Below, in pieces: positions 44,328 to 52,843 of a stretch of 64,000 bases of DNA. Positions within the stretch are counted from its first letter, which is position 1. Each line of letters starts with the position of its first letter. The notes under the pieces are model-generated. The model was given only the letters and a program-made list of their open reading frames with translations, did no database searches and had not been told where the DNA came from. Origin of the DNA: Brevibacillus fortis (GTDB taxonomy: Bacteria > Bacillota > Bacilli > Brevibacillales > Brevibacillaceae); assembly GCF_003013395.1 (NCBI RefSeq), contig NZ_PXZM01000045.1, forward strand, positions 62,001 to 126,000. Direction: 5' to 3'. Made by a program: the position numbers and the translations under genes.

Positions 44328-45955
44328 CGTGGATTGCCCCCTCTCTACTTGCTTTGTCCCAATTTTTGGGGACAACGACGGTGAAACGCGCTCCGCCAAG
44401 ATCACTTTTCCCGAGTGAGATTTGCCCCTCTAACAGCTCGATGGCGTTTTTCACAATGGCCAAACCGAGTCCGCGATTTTCACCTGCTTTTGTAGTGACA
44501 CCGCTTTCAAATATGCGAGGCTCCAATTCTTTTGATACCCCGTGCCCGTTGTCTTCGATGTCAAAAATGATATCGCCACCTAAATCGGTAAATGATACGT
44601 GAACCATTGCGTCAGAGCCTTTGTATTCGAGTGCAGCTTCCATCGCATTGTCGATCAAATTGCCGAGAATTGTGACCAATACCTTTGTATCCAAGCTGTC
44701 AGGTACATTTCCCAAATAGCTGTCCTGATCAATTTCGAGCAATACCTTCAGTTCTTTGGAGCGGTTGATTTTCCCTAGCAGGCAAGCTGCGATGAAGGGC
44801 TCTTTTACTGAGCTCATAATGAAGGCGAGAATATCCTGCCGTTCCTTTACTTCATCGGTGATGAGTTCGATTGCTTTGTCGTACTCCTTTAGCTTGAGTA
44901 GGCCATATATGGTGTTCAAACGATTTAAATATTCGTGATTTTGTGACCGCATATTGTCCGAAAAGGAACTGATCTTCGTAATTTCTTCGGTGAGCTGCTC
45001 GATTTCAGACTCTGGACGAAATGTGAAGACCACGCCTCTGATCTCGTTATTACTCAAAATAGGAGAGTAGTCGGTTATAAAAATTTCGTGTCCCAGCAAA
45101 ATTTTATAGTTCATTTCTTGCGTATTTCGATTAACGGAATAAATGATGTCACGCAATTGCGGGCTAGCGATCGATTTTCCTATGGTCAAATCCTCTTGGA
45201 GGAGGGATCGTGCGCGTTTATTCATCGAGACGACACGCCCTTGCATATCGACTGCTACCGTAGCATCGCGAATCGATTCAAGAATAGCTGCTTTTTCTGT
45301 AAAAAAAAAAGGAGATTTCTTCTGGCTCCAGACCAAAGATCAATCGCTTTACTCGTCTGGCAATGATAATAGCGCCAATAATTCCGATGACCAACAGCAC
45401 CAGGGATAAGGAGACGACTCTTTCCTTGTATTCTGCGACCTTTTTCTCTACATCACTCATGACATAGCCGACAGAGGAGACGCCGATTGTTTCGCCTTTC
45501 TTGTTGACGATCGGTGTTTTCGCTTTGATGGCTGGACCTGAAATGCCTGTCCCTCGATAAATGACCGAGCGGTTTTCTAAAAAGACGGGGTCATTGCTTG
45601 TTCCCATCGGTAGTCCAATCTGCTTTGGGTCGTAGTGAGAGTATCGAATTCCGTCCTTGTTTCCAATCACCACATAGCTGGCGCCCGTTTCCATTCGTAT
45701 GGTTTCGGCTATCGGTTGAATCGTCTGGGAAGGATTATCGGTATCGAAGGCTGCGATAATGCGTTCGTTCATGGCAGATAGCTTGGCGACCGTCATGGCC
45801 TGCTGTCCAATATAGCGATCCAAAATATCATCTAATATGAAGGAAAATAAGGCAGTTCCAATCCCCATGCTGATCAGGACAACGATGGAAATGAGCAGAA
45901 CCATTTGGGTTAAGAGGCTGATGCGGGCTTTTTTGGGTGTATGAACCATGGGCAA
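44320..45955 (-). pseudogene. CitA/DctS-type sensor histidine kinase, frameshifted at a T10 tract
   Basis: Two overlapping frames make one protein. The N-terminal frame (45955-45278) has two membrane helices (about 17-40 and 176-198) around a Cache/PAS-like sensor (YVVIGNKDGIRYSHYDPKQIG), then stops soon after EPEEISFFF. The other frame (read through to 44320) carries on with TEKAAILESIRDATVAVD (cytosolic PAS), SQNHEYLNRLNTIYGLLKL (H-box) and ILGNLIDNAMEA, DNGHGV, GLGLAIVKNA (ATPase). Removing one T from ten would give one 544-residue kinase, the normal size. It could be a dead gene, a phase-variable one, one rescued by polymerase slippage, or an assembly error. Confidence 0.88.
45301..45310 (-). 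repeat. Homopolymer of ten T (minus strand) at the kinase frameshift
   Basis: Ten A on the plus strand. The kinase frame needs nine (or twelve) T here. Tracts of this length are prone to replication and transcription slippage. Confidence 0.95.
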
Positions 45956-46128
45956 ACCACCTTCGATGACAGATCCAGATGCTAAAAATGTATGAAACCG
46001 TTTACTCCATTCATTATAACAATAACGCTTTCACATTTGTGACACAAAGTAAAAATGTTACAATGCGATAACCAATAGGTTTATGAAAAAAGTTTTGACA
46101 AATTTTTTATAAAAAATTGAACAAAATA

Positions 46129-46157
46129 TGAACAACAAGTGAATATTATGTTACAAT
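46129..46157 (+). promoter_or_regulatory. Promoter of the 70-residue membrane protein
   Basis: TGAACA (46129-46134), 17-base spacer, TACAAT (46152-46157), in a very AT-rich stretch. Confidence 0.4.
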
Positions 46158-46215
46158 AAGAGCATCAAACAAAAACGGTCACGCAAAAAATCTATAGCGA
46201 TAGGGGTTTTGTGTT

Positions 46216-46428
46216 ATGAATAACGATCGAAAAGCAGCAGATGTATTAAGATGGATGGCTTGGACAGTATTAGTCGTAGGTGCTGTTATTATGGCATTCA
46301 CTGCAAGCGATTTCAGATCGCAGAACTTGCCGTTGATGGTGTCTATCGGATTTTTGATCGCTGGCATGAATATCTTCATTATGAGCACGGTGTTTCGCTT
46401 GATGACATTAAAAAGAAATGACGCCTAA
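46216..46428 (+). CDS. Small two-helix membrane protein, unknown
   Basis: 70 residues with hydrophobic helices at about 12-30 and 41-60, separated by a polar turn (ASDFRSQNLP) and ending in a basic tail (RLMTLKRNDA). The ribosome binding site (TAGGGG) is weak. Two terminators follow in tandem, so it is an independent unit upstream of the oxidase operon. The family is not recognised. Confidence 0.65.
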   Translation: MNNDRKAADVLRWMAWTVLVVGAVIMAFTASDFRSQNLPLMVSIGFLIAGMNIFIMSTVFRLMTLKRNDA

Positions 46429-46452
46429 CAAGATAAAAGTAATCCCTTAGAG

Positions 46453-46491
46453 AACCTCTCATTTTCTTCATTATAAATGGGAGGTTTTTTT
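46453..46491 (+). terminator. First of two tandem terminators
   Basis: AACCTCTCATTT pairs with AAATGGGAGGTT, then seven T. Confidence 0.8.
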
Positions 46492-46507
46492 ATCTATACG
46501 GAATTTT

Positions 46508-46537
46508 GCCGTCAGCCAACCGGGCTGGCGTTTTTTT
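46508..46537 (+). terminator. Second tandem terminator
   Basis: CGTCAGCC, loop AACC, GGGCTGGCG and seven T, with one mismatch in the stem. Confidence 0.7.
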
Positions 46538-46941
46538 GATTTTTTTATTAAAAGTGAAAAGAAACTTGACATTCAAGATTGGGCGAGATGACCAGAAATG
46601 GGTGCTAAACTTCATTAGAGGAGAATCCTAACAAGAATATGATCAACTCGTGAATGCTATGTGAACACTTTGTAACAGAAAAGCTACGAAATATTGAACG
46701 TCGTTAAAAACGAGTACAAAAGCTCGCTGACTCTGATAGTATGGATATGCGGCAAATAGTGAAGTTCACTTGTGTTAAAAAACCTCTATTGTGAGGAGCT
46801 CTCGAAAAGTGTGAATGCACGAGACCTCTCCATAGAGAGTGACTGCACTATCGACATATGTGAGGCGAAGTTCACCTAAAAAGAACTGACGCTCTCAAAG
46901 TATTACATGCTTGTTGTTTGTGACTAGGAGGGATTAGGAGA

Positions 46942-47928
46942 ATGAGCGGAGGAAAAATGCTGAGGCATATCCAGTTTTGGATCTTGGCAGTGTTGGGCAC
47001 CGTTCTGCTGACAGGCTGTGGTAGCGAATACCTCGTCTTGAATCCAAAAGGACCTGTAGCAGAAACGCAGTACAATCTCATTATTATTTCCACGATATTG
47101 GTCGCTGTCATTATCGTTCCGGTTATTGCGCTTACCGCTTTCATTGTATACCGCTATCGGGATACACCGGGCAATAAAGCAACTTATAAGCCGGAGTGGG
47201 CACACAGTACAACCCTAGAGGTAATTTGGTGGATTATTCCTATTGTTATCGTTGCATTGCTGGGTTACTTTACTGTCCGTGATATTTATTTGTTAAAAGA
47301 GAACCCAAATAAAGAAGTTGCCCCTATGACCATTCAGGTTACGGCTTTGGACTGGAAATGGATGTTCACGTATCCAGAACAAAATATCGCAACTGTTAAC
47401 CATCTGGAGATTCCAGCAGGTGTACCGATTCGCTTCCAAGTATCTGCTGATGCACCGATGAACTCTTTCTGGGTTCCAGAATTGGGTGGACAGATTTATG
47501 CGATGGCGGGAATGGCTACCGAGCTGTATCTGCAAGCAGATGAACCAGGTACATTCGCTGGATTTAGCTCCAACTTCTCTGGTGAAGGCTTCGCTAAAAT
47601 GCAGTTTAATGTAGTGGCAAAACCGAAAGAAGAGTTCGATAACTGGGTCAAAGAAGTAAAAGGTACGACTCCAGCTATGACGAAGGCAGATTATGAAGAA
47701 CTTCGCAAGCCTGGCGTGACAGATAAGTTTACGTACTCTGCATTCCCAGAAGGTATGTTTGAAGAGATCGTTGCCAAATATGGCCATGGTCACGATATGG
47801 ACTATGTGATGGAGAAACTTCCTGCGCCTGCAGGTGACAAGTCTTCTAATGAGACTTCGCAAAATACGCAGCAAAAGACTGAATCGCACAACATGCCTGG
47901 AATGAATCATTCCAGTATGAACCACTAG
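46942..47928 (+). CDS. qoxA: Quinol oxidase subunit II (QoxA/CyoA-like lipoprotein)
   Basis: 328 residues. Lipoprotein signal ending LLTGC (Cys about 28), two membrane helices (about 50-75 and 92-113) and a cupredoxin domain (about 125-235). The CuA Cys pair of cytochrome c oxidases is absent (SSNFSGEGFAKMQF in its place), so the electron donor is a quinol. The last 13 residues, HNMPGMNHSSMNH, are rich in His and Met, unlike B. subtilis QoxA. Start after GGAGGGATTAGGAGA. First gene of qoxABCD. Confidence 0.93.
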   Translation: MSGGKMLRHIQFWILAVLGTVLLTGCGSEYLVLNPKGPVAETQYNLIIISTILVAVIIVPVIALTAFIVYRYRDTPGNKATYKPEWAHSTTLEVIWWIIPIVIVALLGYFTVRDIYLLKENPNKEVAPMTIQVTALDWKWMFTYPEQNIATVNHLEIPAGVPIRFQVSADAPMNSFWVPELGGQIYAMAGMATELYLQADEPGTFAGFSSNFSGEGFAKMQFNVVAKPKEEFDNWVKEVKGTTPAMTKADYEELRKPGVTDKFTYSAFPEGMFEEIVAKYGHGHDMDYVMEKLPAPAGDKSSNETSQNTQQKTESHNMPGMNHSSMNH

Positions 47929-47951
47929 GCGAGAGGGAGGAGGAATACCAC

Positions 47952-49922
47952 GTGTGGGAGAACATTAAGGATTTTGCATCCACGTTCTTTGTAACAGGTG
48001 ACCCGCTGATTTACGGTGCGGACGTATCGATTGTACTATCTATGGTTGCGATCGTATTCGTTCTGACTAAGTATAAAAAATGGGGTTGGCTATGGCGTGA
48101 ATGGTTGACTACAGTTGACCATAAGCGTATTGGTATTATGTATTTGATCGCATCGCTTCTGATGCTGTTCCGCGGTGGGGTTGACGCCCTGCTGATGCGT
48201 TTGCAACTGGCATTCCCGAACGTAGAGTTCCTGAACTCGGAACACTATAATGCCATCTTTACGACTCATGGTACGATCATGATTTTGTTCATGGCGATGC
48301 CGATGATGTTTGCTTTGTTCAACATGGTAGTACCGCTTCAGCTCGGTGCTCGAGATGTAGCGTATCCGTTCTTGAACGCACTCAGCTTCTGGTTGTTTAT
48401 GCTCGGTGCGATGTTGTTCAACCTTTCGTTCGTAATCGGGGGCTCCCCGGACGCTGGTTGGTTGTCTTACCCGCCATTGTCACAAAATGAATTCAGCCCT
48501 GGACCAGGTCAGAACTTCTATATTTGGGGGATTCAGATCTCCGGTATCGGTAGTTTGGCGACAGGGATTAACTTTATCGTAACGATTCTCAAAATGCGTG
48601 CACCTGGCATGAAGCTTTCCAAAATGCCATTGTTTAGCTGGTCCGTATTGTCCAGCTGCATTATGATTATCTTCGCTTTCCCAATCTTGACTGTAACACT
48701 TGCACTGTTGTTCCTTGACCGTTTTGCAGGTGCTCACTTCTTCACGATGGACGGCGGCGGTAATCCGATGATGTACCTCAACCTCATCTGGATGTGGGGT
48801 CACCCTGAGGTATATATCGTAGTAGTACCAGCTTTCGGTATCTTCTCTGAAATCGTGGCTACGTTCTCACGTAAAAAGATTTTCGGCTACAAATCAATGG
48901 TTTGGGCGATGATGATCATTGCCGTTGTATCGTTCTTTACATGGGCTCACCACTTCTTCACGATGGGTACGAGCGCAAGTGTTATCGCCTTCTTTGCGAT
49001 ATCAACGATGGTTGTTGGGATCCCGACCGGGGTTAAGGTCTTTAACTGGCTGTTTACAATGTACCGTGGTCGGATATCCTTTAAACAACCAATGCTGTGG
49101 ACCATTGCCTTTATCCCGTGCTTCGTAATTGGTGGAGCGACAGGGGTAATGCTGGCAGTAGCTCCGGCAGACTATCAGTATCACAACAGTTACTTCTTGG
49201 TTGCCCACTTCCACCAAGTATTGATCGGTGGGGTAGTGTTCGGTTACCTGGCTGGTATTTACTACTGGTGGCCAAAACTGTTCGGCTTCAAGCTCGACGA
49301 GAAGCTGGGCAAATGGGGCTTCTGGTTCTGGAATATTGGTTTCTACGTGTGCTTTATGCCGCAATACGCGCTCGGTTTCATGGGTATGACGCGCCGTTAC
49401 TACACGTACGGTTGGGACCGCGGTTGGGCAGACATGAACCTGGTATCCACTGTTGGGGCATTCATGATGGGTATCGGTTTCATCTTCCAAGTATGGCAAA
49501 TCGCTTACAGCATCAAGCATGGTGAGCGCGACACGACAGGCGATCCATGGAATGGTCGTACGCTGGAGTGGTCGATTCCGTCACCTGCACCGTTCTACAA
49601 CTTCGCTGTTGTACCACAAGTGAAAGAAATGGATGACTGGTGGGCAACAAAAGAAGCAAAAGCAAATGGCACCTATAAAGAACAACCGGCGAAACTGGAG
49701 CCGATTCATATGCCGAAGAACTCTGGAATTCCGTTTATCATGGCGAACTTCTGGTTCTTGGTAGGTTTTGGTTTCACATTTGGTTGGGTTTGGATGGCCG
49801 TCATTGGATTCATTGGAGTATTCGCATGCATGTGGGCACGCTCCTTCCAATACGACACGGATTATTACGTACCGGTGGAGGAAGTGCGTCGCACTGAGGC
49901 TTCACTGGGGAGGGTGGTGTAA
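47952..49922 (+). CDS. qoxB: Quinol oxidase subunit I (QoxB)
   Basis: 656 residues, GTG start after GGGAGGAGG. Haem-copper core with the low-spin haem His in TTHGTIMI (about 109-116), the cross-linked His-Tyr in WGHPEVYIVVVP (about 280-291), CuB ligands in FTWAHHFFTMG (about 329-339) and haem ligands in HFHQVLIGG (about 418-426). Fourteen or more helices. With QoxA, C and D it forms a proton-pumping aa3/bo3-type terminal oxidase. The fused extra helices and length match B. subtilis QoxB. Confidence 0.96.
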   Translation: MWENIKDFASTFFVTGDPLIYGADVSIVLSMVAIVFVLTKYKKWGWLWREWLTTVDHKRIGIMYLIASLLMLFRGGVDALLMRLQLAFPNVEFLNSEHYNAIFTTHGTIMILFMAMPMMFALFNMVVPLQLGARDVAYPFLNALSFWLFMLGAMLFNLSFVIGGSPDAGWLSYPPLSQNEFSPGPGQNFYIWGIQISGIGSLATGINFIVTILKMRAPGMKLSKMPLFSWSVLSSCIMIIFAFPILTVTLALLFLDRFAGAHFFTMDGGGNPMMYLNLIWMWGHPEVYIVVVPAFGIFSEIVATFSRKKIFGYKSMVWAMMIIAVVSFFTWAHHFFTMGTSASVIAFFAISTMVVGIPTGVKVFNWLFTMYRGRISFKQPMLWTIAFIPCFVIGGATGVMLAVAPADYQYHNSYFLVAHFHQVLIGGVVFGYLAGIYYWWPKLFGFKLDEKLGKWGFWFWNIGFYVCFMPQYALGFMGMTRRYYTYGWDRGWADMNLVSTVGAFMMGIGFIFQVWQIAYSIKHGERDTTGDPWNGRTLEWSIPSPAPFYNFAVVPQVKEMDDWWATKEAKANGTYKEQPAKLEPIHMPKNSGIPFIMANFWFLVGFGFTFGWVWMAVIGFIGVFACMWARSFQYDTDYYVPVEEVRRTEASLGRVV

Positions 49923-49924
49923 CG

Positions 49925-50533
49925 ATGGCGCAGCATCATGACCATGGTCACGGCCACGACCACGACCATCATGAAGAGCATGAACAATTAAAGGTTCTTG
50001 GTTTTTGGATTTTCGTTGTAACAGACTGCGTGCTGTTCGGTACATTGTTTGCAACGTATGCGGTAATGATGAATAGCTTTGCTGGCGGACCAACTGGACA
50101 GGAATTGTTCCAGCTGCCAGGTGTTATTGCTTCAACCTTTATCTTGTTGACAAGTAGCTTTACCAGCGGTCTCGCTGTTCTAGCGATGAACAAAGGCAAT
50201 GTCAAGCAGTTGATTGCTTGGCTGGCTGTAACGGGTCTTTTGGGACTGTCTTTCGTAGTGTTGGAAGTCACTGAGTTTATGCACTTAATCAGTGAAGGTG
50301 CAACCATGGGTACTAGCGGCTACTGGTCCGCTTTCTACACACTGGTTGGTACGCACGGATTGCACGTAACGCTTGGTTTGTTCTGGATGACTGCGTTGAT
50401 CTTCCAGCTGAAGCGTCGTGGAATCACCGCGGTTACTCGCCGCAAAATTACCAACCTGAGCTTGTACTGGCACTTCCTTGACGTTGTGTGGATCTTCCTC
50501 TTCACAGTCGTTTACTTGATGGGGGTGATGTAA
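49925..50533 (+). CDS. qoxC: Quinol oxidase subunit III (QoxC)
   Basis: 202 residues with five membrane helices; the FWIFVVTDCVLFGTLFATYAV helix region and GTHGLHVTLGLFWM (about 138-151) are subunit III features. The first 20 residues contain ten His mixed with Asp and Glu, giving a possible metal-binding cytosolic tail. It overlaps the end of qoxB closely (2-base gap) and precedes qoxD by one base. Confidence 0.93.
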   Translation: MAQHHDHGHGHDHDHHEEHEQLKVLGFWIFVVTDCVLFGTLFATYAVMMNSFAGGPTGQELFQLPGVIASTFILLTSSFTSGLAVLAMNKGNVKQLIAWLAVTGLLGLSFVVLEVTEFMHLISEGATMGTSGYWSAFYTLVGTHGLHVTLGLFWMTALIFQLKRRGITAVTRRKITNLSLYWHFLDVVWIFLFTVVYLMGVM

Positions 50534-50534
50534 G

Positions 50535-50852
50535 GTGGCACAACATCAAAACCATGGCGGACATCATAGTCACGGATCGATGAAAGAGTACGTGATCGGT
50601 TTTATTCTGTCGATCGTGCTCACCATTATCCCACTCGTGCTGGTCATGAACTCAATTTTGAGTAAAACGGCGACCATGATCGCGATCTTGGTAATGGCGG
50701 TATTGCAGTTCGTAGTTCAGTTGGTCTTCTTCATGCACATCCGCGAAGGAGAAAAACCGCGCTACAACGTACAGACATTGATTCTCGGACTTGTGATTGT
50801 ATTTACAATCGTTGTAGGTTCCCTCTGGATCATGTTGTTTAACAAATATTAA
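50535..50852 (+). CDS. qoxD: Quinol oxidase subunit IV (QoxD)
   Basis: 105 residues, GTG start one base after the qoxC stop. Three membrane helices in the CyoD/QoxD pattern, with LVFFMHIREGEKPRYN (about 72-87) as the conserved loop. The N terminus again is His-rich (HQNHGGHHSHGS). It is a small structural subunit of the oxidase and ends the operon. Confidence 0.92.
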   Translation: MAQHQNHGGHHSHGSMKEYVIGFILSIVLTIIPLVLVMNSILSKTATMIAILVMAVLQFVVQLVFFMHIREGEKPRYNVQTLILGLVIVFTIVVGSLWIMLFNKY

Positions 50853-50861
50853 TCAGTTAAG

Positions 50862-50900
50862 AGCGTGGCACAGGCGATTCGTTGCTTGTGTCACGCTTTT
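50862..50900 (+). terminator. Terminator of the qox operon
   Basis: AGCGTGGCACA pairs with TGTGTCACGCT with one mismatch, then four T. Confidence 0.8.
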
Positions 50901-50927
50901 CTTGTTTTTGAAGTGGCGGCAGTGGGG

Positions 50928-51131
50928 GGAAGAAGCGCATTTCCAGTCTGCGCTTCGGCCTACGCCCCGCAAGGGGGATTGACTGTCCGCTTCTTCAGAA
51001 AAAATGGCGGGAGCGCTTCAAACGTTGAAATTTCGAAGAAGTATTCCATAAGTGAAGCTGAAATTCCCCGCCATTTTTTCCGAAGCTGAGTGGGGCTCCA
51101 GAGGCGCTTGGACTGGAAATGCGCTTCTTCC
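50928..51131. repeat. MITE-like palindromic element, 204 bp
   Basis: The outer 21 bases (50928-50948) are an exact inverted copy of 51111-51131. Inside, AAAAAATGGCGGG (50999-51011) pairs exactly with CCCGCCATTTTTT (51067-51079), and a GCTTC/GAAGC pair sits in the centre. No protein gene is inside. No clear target-site duplication was found. Confidence 0.7.
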
Positions 51132-51259
51132 TACGCGGCTTTTCGTCAACTAATAGAAGTGATTCAAGAAGGTAAAAAATTGTTTGGCTAGTAACTCTCT
51201 CTCCTTGCAGCTATAATAGAAAGAATTTTACGCTAAAATATGCAAAGGGAGTGGAGTCG

Positions 51260-51790
51260 ATGGCTGGGAAACTGTATTTAACGAAGCCTTGTGCAGAACT
51301 TCAAGCAGAGTATATTTCCTTTTATGAGGAATGGAAAGAAAGTGGAGAGCCTATCGTACCGTGGGTGGTGGGTCGGGAGCCTTATGATTTTTCTGCGTAT
51401 CTGGAATTTCTGGTGGGTGAGAGCAGCGAGGAAAATCTTCCGGATGGCTATGTTCCTCATTCGACGTATTGGCTCGTGAATGAGGAGCAACGCATAGTGG
51501 GGGCGGTGAATATTCGGCATCGTTTGAACGAGCGTTTACGAAAATACAGCGGGCATATCGGATATGGAATCCGACCTTCCGAGAGACGCAAAGGATACGC
51601 GACGGAAATTTTGGCGCAAGCATTAAACATCACGAGCGAGCTGGGTATAAATGAAGTATTGGTGATTTGTGATTATGATAATGTTGCATCGGAAAAAACG
51701 ATTCGGAAGAACGGGGGTGTCTTTGAGGCAGAATGTACGGACGATGATGGAGTGGTCATCCGCCGATTCTGGATTACACGACCTTCGTAA
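51260..51790 (+). CDS. GNAT-family N-acetyltransferase
   Basis: 176 residues. VGAVNIRHRLNERL (about 79-92) and GYGIRPSERRKGYATEILAQAL (about 98-119) contain the acetyl-CoA loop RRKGYAT; VLVICDYDNVASEKTIRKNGG (about 135-155) is typical of the YesJ/RimJ-like small acetyltransferases. GGGAG lies before ATG 51260, preferred to GTG 51251. The substrate is unknown. Monocistronic with a long terminator. Confidence 0.88.
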   Translation: MAGKLYLTKPCAELQAEYISFYEEWKESGEPIVPWVVGREPYDFSAYLEFLVGESSEENLPDGYVPHSTYWLVNEEQRIVGAVNIRHRLNERLRKYSGHIGYGIRPSERRKGYATEILAQALNITSELGINEVLVICDYDNVASEKTIRKNGGVFEAECTDDDGVVIRRFWITRPS

Positions 51791-51796
51791 AAGTAG

Positions 51797-51850
51797 AGGG
51801 CTATCTCAATGTCAGTATCGATGACGTTTGAGATAGCCCTTTCCCTTTTA
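51797..51850 (+). terminator. Terminator after the acetyltransferase
   Basis: AGGGCTATCTCAA pairs with TTTGAGATAGCCCT plus inner GTCA/TGAC, followed by a T-rich tract. Confidence 0.8.
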
Positions 51851-51970
51851 TTAATCTACCTCGTATGCAATCAATTTTTTTGCCAATCACAAAACCAATT
51901 CGCAGTTCGATAGAATTCACTCCTTAGATCAAATATTTTCCATATAGTCAGCACAAAATTGCGAAAGCTG

Positions 51971-52000
51971 TTGTCAAATTTACAATACTTAGTATATAAT
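51971..52000 (+). promoter_or_regulatory. Promoter with palindrome before the flavoprotein gene
   Basis: TTGTCA (51971-51976), 18-base spacer, TATAAT (51995-52000). Between them lies ATACT-T-AGTAT, a perfect 11-base palindrome placed as an operator would be. Confidence 0.55.
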
Positions 52001-52037
52001 TATGTTGTGAAAGTTATTTTGGAAGGGAGAGATTTCT

Positions 52038-52607
52038 TTGTTTGATATCGTGATTATTGGAGCAGGCCCAGCAGGAGGAAGTGCAGCGTTGTTTGCTGCA
52101 AAAGCAGGTAAGAAGACGTTACTGATTGATAATGACAAAAGCATGACCAAGCGCGCGTGGATGGAAAATCATTACGGCATCATGGAAATCTCAGGTCCAG
52201 ATCTCATTGAGATCGGTAAGAAGCAAGCAGCGAAATTCGGTGCGGAGCTGGTAGCCGATCAAGTGAGCAATATTAGCAAAACAGAACAAGGCTTACTTGT
52301 TGAGACAGCGGAAAAAGGCAGCTTTGAGGCGAAGCACGTTATCCTAGCCACTGGAGCGCTCGTGACACTTGCGGAATCCATCGGGGTGAAGACCACAGAA
52401 GGCACTGAGCCACGGATCAAAACCGTAGTCAATGTCGATGCACAAGGGAAGACGAATATCGAGGGAATTTGGGCAGCTGGTACGTGCGCAGGAGTAAGCG
52501 TACATACAATCATTACTTCTGGGGATGGCGCAAAGGTCGCAATCAATGTCATCAGCGAACTGAACGGCGAGCGCTACGTCGACCACGATGTTTTGAAAAC
52601 AAACTAA
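52038..52607 (+). CDS. Short FAD-dependent oxidoreductase, thioredoxin-reductase-like
   Basis: 189 residues, TTG start after GGAAGGGAGAGA. FAD motif IIGAGPAGGSAALFAAKAG (about 5-23), the TGxx motif in VILATGALVTLA (about 103-114) and the second FAD motif IEGIWAAGTCAG (about 147-158). The central NAD(P) domain and the CxxC of thioredoxin reductase are absent, so it is a single-domain flavoprotein. This length occurs as a family in Bacillales. The electron donor is unknown. It has its own promoter with an operator-like palindrome. Confidence 0.85.
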   Translation: MFDIVIIGAGPAGGSAALFAAKAGKKTLLIDNDKSMTKRAWMENHYGIMEISGPDLIEIGKKQAAKFGAELVADQVSNISKTEQGLLVETAEKGSFEAKHVILATGALVTLAESIGVKTTEGTEPRIKTVVNVDAQGKTNIEGIWAAGTCAGVSVHTIITSGDGAKVAINVISELNGERYVDHDVLKTN

Positions 52608-52616
52608 AAGGTTAGG

Positions 52617-52654
52617 AACACCTTCTTACCATTTTAAAGAAGGTGTTTTCTTTT
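52617..52654 (+). terminator. Terminator after the flavoprotein gene
   Basis: AACACCTTCTT pairs with AAGAAGGTGTT, then TTC TTTT. Confidence 0.85.
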
Positions 52655-52843
52655 ATATCAAGTCTACTTGGTAACATGAATCGCTTGTATCGTGATCTCG
52701 TTTTTGACATAATGAAACTAATTGTGTTAGGCGAAGAGAGGAATCCTATCAGGTTGAAGAGCGTTCCTGTTGCTCTGGAGAAATGATACGGATTCTATTT
52801 TTATCTAGATTACTTTGTAAAAGTAGGGAGGGAGACAGGTAGC

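Larger units (their letters stand above)
46429..46941 (+). promoter_or_regulatory. Region upstream of qoxA: tandem terminators and structured leader
   Basis: After two terminators (46453-46491, 46508-46537) the region holds the promoter zone and leader of the oxidase operon. AGTGAA-G-TTCACT (46758-46770) is a perfect 13-base palindrome, and GAAGTTCAC recurs at 46867. Short hairpins CCTC/GAGG (46783-46796) and CTCTC-CATA-GAGAG (46826-46839) follow. TGTGAA appears several times, as in ResD or Rex half-sites, but spacing does not match either consensus. No terminator is in the leader. Confidence 0.4.
50853..51259. other. Gene-free region: qox terminator and a large palindrome
   Basis: Holds the qox terminator and the MITE-like palindrome at 50928-51131. 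The last 130 bases contain a likely promoter for the acetyltransferase (TATAAT near 51215). An open frame at 50865-51089 lies within the palindrome and is not called. Confidence 0.6.

Noticed and set aside
50865-51089. Small open frame downstream of qoxD.
   Set aside because: It lies in the qox terminator and the large palindrome; composition follows the inverted repeat, not a protein.
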